Part shown: positions 1 to 12,148 of the stretch, one piece after another
Layout: every line of letters begins with the position of its first letter
Position numbering within the stretch: position 1 is the first letter of the stretch
Origin: Chrysogorgia sp. JL179-B06
Lineage: Eukaryota; Cnidaria; Anthozoa; Scleralcyonacea; Chrysogorgiidae
Length of the DNA: 64,000 bases
Direction: 5' to 3'
Assembly: GCA_035772405.1 (NCBI GenBank)
Contig: JAYKKM010000005.1
Location: 1-64,000, forward strand
Notes under the pieces: model-generated
Databases searched by the model: none
Seen by the model: only the letters and a program-made list of their open reading frames with translations
Told to the model about the DNA's origin: nothing
Position numbers and translations under genes: made by a program

Positions 1-1650
1 ACAGCAGGGCGGTGCTTACATAAATCGTAGCGTTAGAAAAGAACGTCTTCTCTTCATGGGTGAAGATTAAACCGTAGTGAAAAAGAAAGACATTTTCATC
101 GGCACTTAGCAAGGATCAAGCAGACAACTGATTGCGAAGTTACGAAACCTCCATGTTAGTGTTTCTATTTTTATTTAGGCGTTTTCATGTTTATCTGAGG
201 ACTGATGCCACTATGAATTTTGAGCCATTGAGTAAGTTTTTATAGTGTAGTTATAAGCAGCTATGGTAATCATATTTTTTATTTAGTGGGATCCGTACAA
301 GTGATTATAATATTCTACACAAATGACTGTTGTCTACGTTGTGCACGAGTGGCGGTGAAAAAGCCCAGTCTCTTGTTAGGCATAAAAGCCAAACCTATTA
401 TGATGGGCCGTTAAATAATTGTTTTTTGGATTGGTTATCTAGTCTTGCTTATATGGACTATTTTATATAATATCTTGAAGGTTTGGCAGGACATGCTGAA
501 CGGATCTTGATGGACCTCGAATGATACGAGCGCTTTAGTGAGAGAGGTATGACTCCTTTTTAGGTGTTGCAAATGATCAATTTTTATGTTACAGCTGTAT
601 GTTATCACTGGATCTAGAAATACGAATTCGCAATAATCCCCTCACACCGCCTTTTCTTCCAACTTCCTATACTCCCCACCCTATCCTAAGTGCGAAGGAT
701 CCCGCGTCTGTCGATAATCAATCATTAAAAGGTACGGTTCGTCGTACGTAGATATTGAACAGTATCTTGGCCTATATTATTTACTCGATTTCATATTCTG
801 ATAACAGTTTTGGAGTCTAAATACTTAACATACGTGTATAGTATTTTATGAGAACGGTGTTACACCTTTCGGAAAAATGGTTTTATATACTTAGAAATTA
901 TTTGGCTATCATGCCAGATCTATTGCTATTGTTATACCCTCGGCGTCCCGCGTCCGTGTATGCGTCCGGACCAAATGATATGTTGTAGTGGCGAAGCTGA
1001 CCATGAAATCTGATCATGACTATGTAAACTCTATGATGAATTACATATGTTTTTATTCTAAATTCAGAAATTGTTTGTTTCTAAAAATATGCAGATGATT
1101 ATAATTTAGCTTAACTGATTAGCTCAGGAGACCCAGGAGCGATTTATAGAATAGCCCGTCTCCTTTGTAATACTTAAATGTAATGTTTTAAAATCTAGAA
1201 TGAGGAAATCGTATTATTTTTTTTCTTTTAGCTAAACCTATAGAGTAATGTAATTTTTTATATGAACGAAGCAATTCTGTTATGACCAATTTTCTACAAA
1301 TTGTGACACGGTTTAATGAACCATTTAATAGTAAGCTGTTACTGGTATTCAGTTCCTACGAACCTATAGCTCTTACTTCGTGTAACTGACACAGAAATTG
1401 TGCACTGATATAGAACTGCTTCGTTCTTTTAAAAATCCCATTATTTTTTGTCATGGAGTTGTTCAATCCTATGAATTATTATAATTAGTTTTTGGTCCAT
1501 CTTATCAGCATAAAGTTGGCATTTAGCTTCCTACAACCGATTATGGATCACTTCTGGATTCATCTGTACACAAATATTCAGGACGAATACGTTACAAGTG
1601 GTATATGTATGAATTATATTTTTCAGACCACATATTCTGTTGTGGTGTGC
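1..1650. other. Non-coding stretch, nothing assigned
   Basis: AT-rich sequence with no frame long enough, or with recognisable enough content, to support a gene. I see no clear terminal inverted repeats, microsatellite or RNA gene. It may be intergenic or intronic. Confidence 0.5.
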
Positions 1651-1654
1651 CTTA

Positions 1655-1942
1655 TGCACTAGTCAATTGAAAACTGACACCCGGGACTATGCCGGGGATT
1701 TTAACATTTTTACTGGCCCTGTGTTTAAATTGTGGTATTTTCAACGCTACCGGTGATAATATTGGCTGTTAAAGTTCCCGCCCCTATGGCCCCGGTACTT
1801 TAAATATTTCCCAATGTCTGAAGCAAATTTGTGAAGGTTTACGGAGTCAATTTATTGACCATTATTTAACACTGTAATAATGTTAAATTCCCCGCCCTTA
1901 TCCCGGGGGTCGGAGGGCCGGGGTATTCATTTGACTAGTGCA
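1655..1942. mobile_element. Fold-back MITE, mariner-like (TA target site)
   Basis: The ends are inverted repeats: TGCACTAGTCAATTGAA at the left pairs with the complement of the right end, TTCATTTGACTAGTGCA. Homology continues inward through CCGGG-rich and TTTAACATT blocks on both sides. A TA dinucleotide flanks each end, as expected for Tc1/mariner-type target duplication. A TTA/TAA (Harbinger-type) reading is also possible. No coding capacity is visible, so this is a non-autonomous element of about 288 bp. Confidence 0.6.
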
Positions 1943-1944
1943 TA

Positions 1945-2844
1945 AAAATTGTTGAGTTTTTATTTTAGGTTGATTAGATTTGATCACTCTGTGGTGAACG
2001 GGAAGAACCCCTAACAGGCTTGAAGCCCCAATTGATAGGGGTTCCGAGGCCTTACGTTTTTTAATAGGTCGTTATCCGAGAAGACAACGATAGTCTTTAC
2101 ATTTGCTGATATTTTTGCATAAGGCAGCACTTTCTCCTCGATTATTTTTAAGACCCTGAGTGGAGGTTCCGATCACACGGATATGAGGATTGAGACTTGC
2201 TTTACAATATAATTCATACTTCATAATGTTCTATTCATTATTTGTCTTTCACATCATGGTTAACATGTTTAAATATAGTTTAAAAACTACCAAACGTAAT
2301 TTTTCAACTACATTGTCTATCTTCAGGGTTCAAATTTGGACCTATTAACCTAACCATTCGCCACAGGTGCAAAGCTGAGTAATCAATCCGTTAAAACTTA
2401 ATTGCTTAAACAAATGTTAACACAAAATTCTTTGTATACTATATATAAAATTGTCGTATATTATGTAATAAAAGATTGGTTGGTAGCATATAGGTTATCG
2501 AGATCATTGGTTGCGTTATAAAACAACCCATGGTTATAAGCAAGCTTTATAAGCTCAAGCATTATAAGTGAGCTTTTAGGGGGCTTTGTCACATCGTCGC
2601 TTTGTCACCCTCGTTTTGATTCGTTATCTCGATCAAATATTTAACCGTTTTCAATTCCAGAAACTGTTCTTGGAATTAGTCCAGTCTAAATACCATAACT
2701 CACGTACCATTATTTATATATACGCAAACTTGTTGACCCTTCGTAAAAAACCTCTTTATGTAGTTCAGTCAGATCAAAAAATCGATAATGTGCCGACTGC
2801 ATTTCTGCTCCATTTTGGTCATAACATGGATTTGGTCCTACCAT
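1945..2844. other. Non-coding stretch, nothing assigned
   Basis: An 86-codon frame at 2586-2846 has no recognisable motif, no codon pattern I would trust and no partner frame, so it is not called. The rest is AT-rich unique-looking sequence. Confidence 0.4.
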
Positions 2845-3480
2845 GATGATTCTTTTCATATGGCATATATATGCTAGTGATGGAAAATTATGACAGTGTA
2901 GTTCTGCATGTTGTCTTTGTGAACTGCTAGTGATGATTAAACGCCGTTAGCCCTTTACTCCCACACTCCTAGTGTTAATACCGGTTATGTCAAAGTATTT
3001 GGATAGCAGTGTATGTAAAATGGTGGTTGACGGTTTATATAGCCATACGATCAATACTATTTTTTAACACAACTTCATCAATCATGTCACGTTCAGTCCC
3101 AATGGCAATGATGTCTCGTGAATATTGTCGAGGTTTCTACCATGATCGTTTGTTTAGTCTTTAAATTATGAAATAGAAAGAAATAAGCTACAGAGTTAAA
3201 TATAGCTACGTGTGCATGAGGACTAAACGCTTATGCTAGGTAAGGCATTTCATTTAAAGCCAACTATTTTTAGTAAGAGTTCTCGCTATAAATGACAGTA
3301 ATAATTACATCAATAAATAATGATTTGAGTATTTTGTAGTTACTGTAATTCATTCCGGCCAGTGAGGGGGCGTGGTTCAGGTTTGTCCTTTACAGGTGTG
3401 GGATTAGTCCTTTTCAGGACAGATGGACCAAGTAGGTGCCCCACGCCAATGTACAGCTATAGCTGCAGTATAGGATATCC
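2845..3480 (+). repeat. Dispersed repeat, copy A (empty-site paralogue)
   Basis: This stretch aligns by eye with 56590-57860. Shared blocks include 'ATATGCTAGTGATGG', 'AGTGTTAAT', 'GGTTATGTCAAAG' versus 'AGTTATGTCAAAG', 'GGTGGTTGAC' and 'GGCAATGATG'. Further shared blocks are a GTGAATATT region and a GGTTCAGGTTTGTCC/GGTTCAGGTTGTCC segment near the end. Copy B contains a 512-bp TTAA-flanked insertion that is absent here, so this copy acts as a natural empty site. The family is unknown and no coding sequence is seen. Confidence 0.55.
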
Positions 3481-4814
3481 ACTTCAAGGGTTATCTCTCT
3501 GCATAGTAAAATATTTAATGATAAATATTGATTAATTTTGTGAAACATGTACATAATGTATTTGAAAATACTTGACAAATTTCATTGTATCAATGTCTAA
3601 TGTCTACAATTCCATTGTCTCAATAGTCAGGTAAAAATTGGGTTTAAGAAAAGGCCTTGATATAAAATCTAATATATAAACTATGTTTTTTGAGAGATCT
3701 TATTATTTAAAAGCGTTATGGTCAATACAATTGGAGTCATCTTGCAAAATAGTTGTTAAATGTGAACCATACATTCATTTCGTAGTCTTTGGTATTCTTC
3801 ATGGTCTTTTGGTTTGGCTTTTATGTCTTCCATGTCTCAGATGAATTATGCGACTCTGCATTAACCTGTGCTCTGTTTACTGGGCAATCTAATGATGGAA
3901 ATTAGCACCACTCCAGATGGGTATTAAATTTGGCTATGGTCCTGTTGGTCAAAGGCCGATTTTATTCAAAATTAATAATTAAAATTATTTTTTATAATTT
4001 AAACTAATTGTAAAGGTGAGGGCCATACAATGCCTGATAGGAGAAGAAGAATCATACAGGTATATATCAACTTAGCCAAAAAGGTGGCCTGCCATGGGGG
4101 AGGTGGTGGGCGATGTGATATGTATTCATCTTCACCAACTTGAAAAAACAGGGCAACTGAGACTGGGCATGTGACTGATTTTTCACTTGTACACCTGAAA
4201 TCCCACGTGCCACAACAGACACCTTCCGGTTATGGTCATTTGACATCGTGGGTCATAAATTATTTAAATTCGACCAAATGGAAGACTTAATAATCCTATT
4301 TGCTAGCAATTATGCCATGTACATGTTTCCTCCTCATTTTGGCCTAAAATTTTCAGACCTTGTAAAGAAGTTGCATGGATTAAGGCAACTTTGCTCTCTG
4401 TTTTATTTTAAGTCAGAAATGGTTTCAACTTGTTTTAGTGTTAGGCCTTGAACGTTATGTTACAGTACATGCCCTAGCAAGTGTAACAGGGATTATTGTA
4501 CTCTCTGTATTTCTGGAGAAGATGCTTTAAATGGTCTTATTTGTTATTTTTATACCAAGACAGGTTCAATGGGATACTTCTTTGTTTTCTCTTTACATAA
4601 AGGGTTGCCACAAGTTGGTAATTGTACAGTTGGTATTTTGGTATTTATTTGTTCCGGTATTTTGATTGACATCAATTTCAAATACTGTACCCTATTGTTA
4701 CTTTGATGAGTCTATTTTGAATTATTGATTTATGTTGTAAGCATTACCTCTATCTCCTTCTTTAATAAGGAATTTCTTAATCTAGTCCACCTTTTGCAGA
4801 CCGTCCTTGCTTAT
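3481..4814. other. Non-coding stretch, nothing assigned
   Basis: AT-rich. A 67-codon frame at 4248-4451 has no recognisable content. No inverted repeats or RNA genes were found by reading. Confidence 0.4.
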
Positions 4815-4816
4815 TA

Positions 4817-5359
4817 CAGTAAAAACACCGCGTATAAGAACATAGATTTTAAGAACCTGTTAGGCTTAAGTATTTTCAATTTGGACCACCCTTGACATAA
4901 GAACCTGTTTTAGGCTTAATTTGAATATTGCGGTTCTTTTTTTATATATTAGATTTCAACATAAACTAAAAAATTTATAATATCAAAAGAATAAATAAAC
5001 TCTAACTATGTAATGATTAATTGAGCCAGAACAGGACAATTTTGTATATATTTGCTACACAGTTTTATTTACACATTGTAAGTTGTAAATGTACATACAG
5101 TGCAGCTTTAAAGTGCATTTGTAGGTTTGTATTTGCTTTGTATGCTGTAACTTGGAGAAAATCTATGCATAATTTATTTAAATAATAGACCACACTTACA
5201 AAACCAAGTCGCTTTTTTCATTAAGAAAATAAGAACCCTGTTTAAGTACACCTATATAGCCTAATGTTTGCTGGTAAACACCATTTACTGTATATAAGCA
5301 CCTTTTTCAGGCTAACTTGGGAAAAATTCTAGGTTCTTATAGACGCGGGTTTTTGTGGG
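4817..5359. mobile_element. MITE with TA target site, about 543 bp
   Basis: Terminal inverted repeats: the left end CAGTAAAAACACCGCGTATA is matched by the reverse complement of the right end, CCCACAAAAACCCGCGTCTA. Both are followed by ATAAGAAC and a TTAAGCCTAAC-like block. TA lies just outside each end (4815-4816 and 5360-5361), which fits a Tc1/mariner-type non-autonomous element. The interior is AT-rich and non-coding. Confidence 0.6.
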
Positions 5360-6251
5360 TACCGCGGGTCTGCGGTTGGGGGTCAACATTGATATAACAT
5401 TGACCACTTGAACTATATTTTGTTTCAGGGGAAGTGTTTGTATGGTTGCATTAAAGGTTCTGTAAATAAAGATTTTTTGTTGTTAAAACTGATGTTCCTG
5501 GCATTGGTATGTGAGGCTGGGCCTGTGGCCCTTATGTTTGTCTTAAAAGGCATTTATCGAATTTATGTTTTGTTCTTAGAAACTAACGATGAATGATGCT
5601 TGTCTTATCCAATTGTTGGGATCAGTGTTGTCAGTGTTCAAATTGTCAGACAATTATTTTCAAGATATTTTATTCTAACATATTTGGTTTGTCATGTTTT
5701 TCTGGTAGATGTGTTTTGTTTTACTGTTGAAAGCCTTGACAATCTAAAATTATGTTTTCAATTTAGTTCACCCTGAAAAGTTAGTATTCCGTTTGAAAAT
5801 AAAAGGTCTCTCAGTCACTTTGGCCAGTAATTGATAATATTAAAAAGTTATAATGTCAATGGATCAAAAGCTCACCAAGTTAATAATTGGTGCCTAGATT
5901 TACGAACATCATTATTGTGATTTCTGCATTTTTATAGAAACAAGTTCCTATGTTTTGTATTGTTGAAAGATGTTCCTTACATGGTTGTTATTATGCATTC
6001 TCTACGACTATGTGATACTGTATTGATTGACTGTTGGCTTACAGCTGATCTGTGACATCAGCTTCATGTGACGTCTTGTTCCAATATATTATGGTTCAAA
6101 AAGTGTAGCTGGTGAACAAAATCATTATTCCCAATTACTGTATCAGCTTGCTGAATCTGCCAGCTTGTTTATGTGGAGAAAGTAACATGGGAAAATGGCA
6201 GGATCTTTCGCAAAGATTCCGCCAACCATAACAGAAAACTCATTTTGTATG

Positions 6252-6346
6252 ATATTGAGAATTATCAAGGGGCCTCAGTAGTGTTATCAGCCTTCGGCTT
6301 CGGCAGATTAACACGAACATATGGCCTTAAATAATTCTCAATATCA
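6252..6346. repeat. Short fold-back repeat
   Basis: The outer arms GATATTGAGAATTAT and its complement AATAATTCTCAATATC enclose inner matching blocks (GGCC and GTGTTAATC-like) around a CCTTCGGCTTCGG centre. This could form a long hairpin and resembles a tiny MITE. Flanking sequence from 5362 to 6750 shows no gene. Confidence 0.5.
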
Positions 6347-6750
6347 ATGCTTCATCTCATCCAATAATTGTTATTTATTAGACGAGAATAACGTAATGCC
6401 ATCAACCTATAGTGCTTCACAAATTTACTCACTGCTGTATTTAGTTAAATCTGCATGTTCAGACTTACCAACATTCACTTTTAACTACCTGGTTTATGCA
6501 CCCCTATCTATCCCTAGTCTATAACAAATATTGTGTTGTTTGAGGAAATATGAAAATTAACCAAAGCTTTTATGATTGTATTTGAAAGAACATGTAAAAT
6601 AATGAAAAAATGGCTTTTAACATGACTTTCATATCTTTATGCCGTTCTTGAGTTATTACACTTCATGTAACTTGAGCTGTGACATCACACATAGATGGGC
6701 CAACAGCATTACATCCAAAAACACAAAATAAGGCATTATCTTTGGATTGG

Positions 6751-6769
6751 TTTTTTTTTTTCCCCCCTT

Positions 6770-6811
<42 letters not shown>

Positions 6812-6819
6812 TTTTTTTT

Positions 6820-6877
<58 letters not shown>

Positions 6878-6910
6878 ATTTTTATTTTTTTTTTTTTTTC
6901 TTTTTTTGTT
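6751..6910. repeat. Homopolymeric pyrimidine tract (C41, T9, C57)
   Basis: About 150 bases are almost purely pyrimidine on the plus strand: T11, C6, T3, an uninterrupted run of about 41 C (6771-6811), T9, about 57 C (6821-6877), then T-rich sequence. The minus strand is therefore G-runs able to form G-quadruplexes, and the plus strand could form i-motifs or triplexes. The proline-rich open frames across it are artefacts of CCC codons. Exact run lengths are vulnerable to sequencing error. Confidence 0.85.
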
Positions 6911-8074
6911 TGACTAAAACAGGCTCAAACCATGCAGTCCTTACTGAGATCAACAAAGTCTCAGCATTGAGATTGTTGTTATTAGGTTTCCCAGGTAACA
7001 GAAAATTAATCCGTTTTACCGTTTTTTATTTGTTTTAAACAGTTATTGTTGCATTGGAAATCATGGAAAAAGTATGTCAACGAAATAAGTTGCTGTAAAT
7101 GTGGTTGAAAACAAACAATTATTATAAAGGAAGATAGTAATCTGGAAAACTAATCTGGTACCATAGCAACCACATTAGAACCATAACAATGTTTAGTTTT
7201 CTTGACTGAGAAAGCAGTGCTCTCACTTTTAAGGAAATTTCCTTAAACTGAGGAAATTTTGACTTTAATACTTTTTAAAAGAATTTTTTAAGGAAATAAA
7301 GTTTTTAAGGAATTTCTAAGCAATTTCTGGATTTTTCCAGAAATCTTTAATAAGATAACAAATGAAGACAAAATTCTTTGGAATAATATAATAAAACTGA
7401 AAAACACAACAAAAATGTAGTACAGTTTCATTCTTGATGATCATCAGACTCGATCAGACACTTAAAACACTTGAAATGCTCATTGCTTCCACAAGGCTGA
7501 CCCAGGCATTAATGTTCCATGCGGTACCCACATGTTCGCATAGCGGACCTATTTTTACTGTATTCTATCAATATCTTGTTTCCTTACATTTCTTGGATAT
7601 ATAGATCTTTAGCTTTAAGCAGTAGTTAAAACATGAGCGGCCGATGTTTATGGGCAGTTACAATGGCGAGCGCAGGCGAGCTTGTAAAACGAACTTGTAA
7701 AATGAATAGAATATATAATACATACTTTGTTTGGAAGTTGTAGAAACGGTACAAACAAATTATTATAACTCCGAAAAAGCTCAATTTATTCAAGTTAACT
7801 TTGATAAAACATTGATGTTTTATTAATCAATGTTTTATCCTGGATGCTGATTAAATATTAATTTCTTTTGAATTTTCTTTATGAATTATTAATGGTTTAC
7901 AAGAATAAATAAGGATCCAGAAAGTTCTTCTATTTTTTGTTATGTTTATCTACAGGAGAATTTTGAGCCCAGATATGAAGTGCATCTGATGGATAATTAG
8001 GATAAGATGGCGATAATGATTGGATTATCTTAATGTGTTAAGAAGTTCAATAAATGCTTGGTCATTTTTCTGTC
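6911..8074. other. Non-coding stretch with a small hairpin
   Basis: No gene is supported. A short perfect hairpin lies near 7803-7839 (GATAAAACATTGA, loop, TCAATGTTTTATC). Confidence 0.45.
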
Positions 8075-8600
8075 TCATGATTTTATTAAGTTCAACATTT
8101 TGAAGACTCTCCATGGGTGGCATTGATTAAAAGCATCATTTTTGTAAGAATCAAATACAAATCTCTTACGTAAGTGGAAGTTTCCGAAGATCATTATATC
8201 TTTTAGTCTTTGGTGGATAAGAAGTAAGGTTGTGTTTCCAACCATAGAAATATCAGCCATTATTATTATTAGTTTTAGGTCAGATAGAGATATTTTATTG
8301 TGTTTTCTTTTGGTCTGACATTACAGGTACATTATCACCAGTTTCTTTAGGAATAACAAGACCAGTATTTATTGTTGTTCCATTAATGTTTTTTGCAGCC
8401 ACACCTGTTGGTGCCATGAGAAGAACTGCTGGTAATTCAGGGGTATTAGGATGTCTAAGGTTTTAACTGCTGTATGGAATATTGTTTTAACCAGTGACTT
8501 TTTCCTGCACCTCCACCACCAGTTAATAAAAGATAGAGTGGTTCTATTTCAACAGGTTTTGAGCTGTTCTTGTGAACTCACTTCTCTTGTAGAGAGAAAA
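8075..8600 (-). pseudogene. Decayed Helitron Pif1-type helicase fragment
   Basis: Read on the minus strand, successive frames give a Pif1-family helicase core. First comes a Walker A segment (LYLLLTGGGGAGKSHW, about 8510-8560), then motif Ia (LLMAPTGVAAKNINGTT, about 8375-8440). A motif II region follows (DLKLIIIMADISMVGN), where the usual DE of IIDEISM is damaged. The helicase of Helitrons unwinds DNA during rolling-circle transposition. Frameshifts and stops separate the blocks, and the Rep domain and the helicase C-terminus are absent, so this is a dead fragment. A host Pif1 gene is unlikely because the wording (NGTTINTGLVIP) is typical of Helitron helicases. Confidence 0.7.
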
Positions 8601-8617
8601 GCAGCACCAATTTTTTT

Positions 8618-8824
8618 CTAAAGCACACCTTCCGCATCGCTTTTCGCAATAAATCTTAATGCAGCTCTGACCTTGCCCTCCATCATACATATACACGCAA
8701 TGGCGTCGACAGGCGTGTTGTTGGCAGCATATATGTTTATATTATTCTCGATGAATAACTCATCTTTTCTTAAACTATCTTGGCTAAATACTAATGTGAA
8801 GTTGGATGGATATGGATACGACAT
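8618..8824 (-). CDS. Unassigned 68-codon frame
   Basis: A minus-strand frame starting at 8824 has a fairly protein-like composition (SQDSLRKDELFIENN, DAIACICMMEGKVRAAL) and ends at 8618. I do not recognise it. It sits between the Helitron helicase remnant and the 5' end of the LINE, so it could be a further Helitron fragment or chance. It has no supporting splice signals. Confidence 0.2.
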   Translation of the reverse strand: MSYPYPSNFTLVFSQDSLRKDELFIENNINIYAANNTPVDAIACICMMEGKVRAALRFIAKSDAEGVL

Positions 8825-8887
8825 TTTTACCGGAGTTTAATATCAGAACACGGCATACTCGAGTGTAAATATCTTGGACGAGCGACG

Positions 8888-11800
8888 ATGTGGGAATCGG
8901 TGTCAAAGAGTCTGTTTACAGTTGAAAGTAGAGAGGAGAAACGGCGAAACAGGAAACATGTCTCATCGAAAAACGAGTGCAGATTGGATAAGTATCTTTC
9001 AATAATGATAATACTTTTGAGTGGTGATGTATCTTTAAACCCTGGTCCAGAAGTGATTCAAGAGCATTTGTCTGATAGCGGTAATAAAATTTTTGACGAA
9101 CTCTTGCGATGCAGAGGCGTCAGATTTGTCCATCAAAATATCCGTGGCTAGTTAGTCACAAATCTAGTTTGGAGGAGTTTCTATCTAGAACTTGTAGAGC
9201 TAGTGATCAAATTCATGTTATTGGCTTAAGTGAATCATATTTAATGAAAGAGCATCACCTCGATGCTGAATTTGAAATTCAAGGATTTGCGTTGCAAAGA
9301 AAAGATCGTCAGCTGGGGGAAGGTGGAGGTGTAGTTGTTTATATAAACAGCTCCCTAAATTGGCATCGGAGATTTGATATCGAAAATGATACCATTGAGT
9401 GCGTTTGGATTGACATTTCATTTGAAAAATCTAGATCTGTACTTGTTGGGAACATCTACCGTCCGCCAGACACTTCAGATTACCTCCCAGGAGACTTCAA
9501 TGAAAATTTTGAAACAATTCTTGAAAATATTAGTTGTGAAGAAAAAGAGGTGATATTATTAGGTGACATGAACTGTGATTATTTAAAAAGGGGGAAAAAT
9601 TCCTCTCTGAAATCCATAATATCTAAACTTGATTATGTTCAGATGATTTCACAGCCGACAAGAGAGACTAACGATAGTAAAACTCTGATTGATGTAGTAT
9701 TAACGAATTCTCCATAAAACTTAACAAAATCAGTGGTTATCGAAACCAGCCTAAGCGATCATCATATGGTGGGAACTGTGCGGAAGTTAAATAGCTTCAA
9801 ATTGAGACCCCGCTTAATCACTTGCAGAAATTTTAAAAATTATAATTGGATAAATTCACGAGAGATTTACGAGATGCCCCTTGGGAAGAAGTTGTAAAGG
9901 AACAAGATGTAAACAAAGCATATGATAATTTTCAAAGGATAATAATAAACGCTGTTGATAACAACGCCCCGATTATTGAAAAGAAAATACGCGGTCTTCG
10001 ATGCCCTTGGAGCTCACACCGAAATTAAAAAGCTTATTAAAATAATGGTTATTATTTACGAAAAGCAAAACGGAATGGAAATGACAATGACTGGTATAAA
10101 TATAAGCGATATCGTAATCAGGTAACATCAAAGATCAAGAAAAGTAAAGCCATGTATAATCAACAACTGATTGCCGAAAATGCTAAAAATCCTAAACAGT
10201 TTTGGAAGCTATTTATGAATATCTATCCTCTTAAGAATAAAATCGTCACCTAAATCAACAACGTTTGAAATATCTGGGAAAATAGAAACTGATAAACAAA
10301 AGATATCCAATGCCTTCTGCAATGCTTTTACGAGATGTGCTGAAAAAGCTGTGCAAACTTTTACCATTGGATTTTTCTTGGTATAACTCTGAGGAAATAG
10401 AACAAGTGGAATCTCGTTTTAAATTCAAATCAGCAACAAAATATGATGTTCTTCGGCTTTTACTAAATTTAAAATCAACTAAAGCTCCGGGTCATGATAA
10501 CTTACCGGCAAGGTTATTGAAAGATGCTGCACACATAGTGACAGAGTCTTTAACGTTACATCATAAATATGTCTATGGAACAATCAACAGTCCCGAATAG
10601 TCTTAAAGTGGCAAAAGTCGTACCCTTATTTAAAACTGGGGTAACGAGCTCCCTTGAAAACTACCGACCGATTTCAATTTTGCCTATTACTGTATCTCTA
10701 AAATTATGGAAAGAGTATAGTCTATAATCAATTGGCTGAATGTCTGGAGCAAAATAATCTTATTACAGAGTCACAGTTTGGCTTTAGAAAACGATATAAT
10801 ACCGAGCTTGCAGTGACTTTTCTTTTGGATAACATACGCCGGAGCGATTGAACAAGGGAAATGTTAACGGGAGCGGTGTTTATCGACCTACAGAAGGCTT
10901 TTGACACAGTTGAACATACCATTTTACTGTCGAAATTACCTCTCTATGGAGTTATGGAAGTTGAATTAAACTGGATGAAAAGCTATCTTTCAAATCGATA
11001 TCAGTTAGTTCAGTATGACAATGCTAAATCAAATTCTGAACTTGTGAAGTATGGGGTGCCACAGGGTTCTATTTTGGGACCTTTACTATTTCTATTACAG
11101 ATTAATGATCTGCTAAAATGCATTAAAAACTGCAAAATTCAAATGTATGCTGATGATGCGGTAATTTACACCTCAAAATAGTAACGTTATGGTTATTCAG
11201 CAAACTTTAACAACTGAAATGAACAACATCTCTAAGTGGCTTGATAATAACAGGCTGGTAATAAATTTGAAAAAAAGGGAAAACAGAATCGTTACTATTT
11301 GGAACAGCCAACAGATTCTCATCAAAAGAACCCTTGATGGTGTTTATGAATGAAACAATTATAAATTCTGCGGATAGTTACAAGTATCTGGGAATCTGGT
11401 TGGATCCTACGTTAAATATGAATGCACATCTGAATGGGGTACCAAAAAAGGTATCTGCTCGGATAAAGCTTCTGTCAAGAGTGAGGAGTTCTTTGACTTC
11501 TTTTGCTGCCATGTTAGTCTACAAGGCTTTTATTTTACCAACCATAACGTACTGTTCTACACCAGTATTGAAAGTGTCACAGACAATGATGCAAAATTTT
11601 GAACATTTGCAAACAAGAGCAATTAAGATAATCCATGGATCTCATGTAAACGCTGCTGAATGTGGCCTTATGTCAATTTCTAATGTGAAAAAGTTAAAGG
11701 GCGGCAACTTTGATTTTTAAATGTCTTCATGGAATTTCCATCCCCGCCTTTGATAATTATGTAAATAAGATCGATCACAATCATGAGACCAGGAGTAGGA

Positions 11801-11958
11801 AAACATTGTTAAGATTACCCATGATTAAAACTGAAGCTGCGAAAAAATCTTTTTACTTCCAAGGACCTCACTGTTTTAATGAAATTCCAGTTCATATTCG
11901 AAGTTTGAACTCTATATTACTTTTTAAAACTAAGTTAAAGGAACATTTTTTATCTTAA
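8888..11958 (+). pseudogene. CR1/L2-like LINE ORF2 (endonuclease plus reverse transcriptase), broken
   Basis: A non-LTR retrotransposon polyprotein spread over several frames. It starts at 8888 with a short basic leader, a hydrophobic stretch and a 2A-like motif, followed by an APE-type endonuclease. Endonuclease landmarks are FVHQNIRG, GLSESYL, GNIYRPPD, LGDMNCDYL, DVVLTNSP and, near 9745, SLSDHHMV. The reverse transcriptase follows with FIDLQKAFDTVEH, GVPQGSILGPLLFL and YADDAVIY (about 10861-11180). After it come a thumb/C-terminal region (SYKYLGIWLDPTLNMNAHL) and a LINE-type end around 11710-11958. Frameshifts occur right after QNIRG (about 9145), near 9720, 10030-10310, 10600-10860, 11180-11334 and 11710, so it is inactive. 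It may belong to CR1, L2 or a related Jockey-superfamily clade; I cannot separate these by eye. Confidence 0.85.
9013..9057 (+). other. 2A-like ribosome-skipping motif in LINE N-terminus
   Basis: The residues IILLSGDVSLNPGP end the hydrophobic leader just before the endonuclease domain. The pattern D-V-x-x-N-P-G-P matches 2A/2A-like peptides, which separate upstream and downstream products by skipping the glycyl-prolyl bond. 2A-like sequences at the N-terminus of APE-type LINE ORFs are established. Here the usual E of DVExNPGP is S, so activity may be reduced. Confidence 0.65.
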
Positions 11959-12148
11959 AATACGTGATATACCTGTATGTATAGTTTTGTTATTTATATA
12001 TATATATATACATTAGGAGTTATATTTTTAAAAATTTAGGTGGATATATTTTGTAAAACAGGACCCTCATTGATAACAGCACCAATATAGGCGCTGACGA
12101 GGTTATCCTGTAATAAATATGTATTTTTATTATTATTATTATCATTAA
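11959..12148 (+). repeat. LINE 3' UTR with (TTA)n tail
   Basis: After the last frame of the LINE there is an AT-rich tail ending in a TTATTATTATTATTATCATT microsatellite-like stretch. Short 3' tandem repeats instead of poly(A) are usual for CR1/L2-type LINEs, which places the 3' boundary near 12148. I see no convincing target-site duplication. Confidence 0.5.

Noticed and set aside
6679..7038. Proline-rich open frame
   Set aside because: Produced by the poly-C tract; no start context or homology-like sequence around it.
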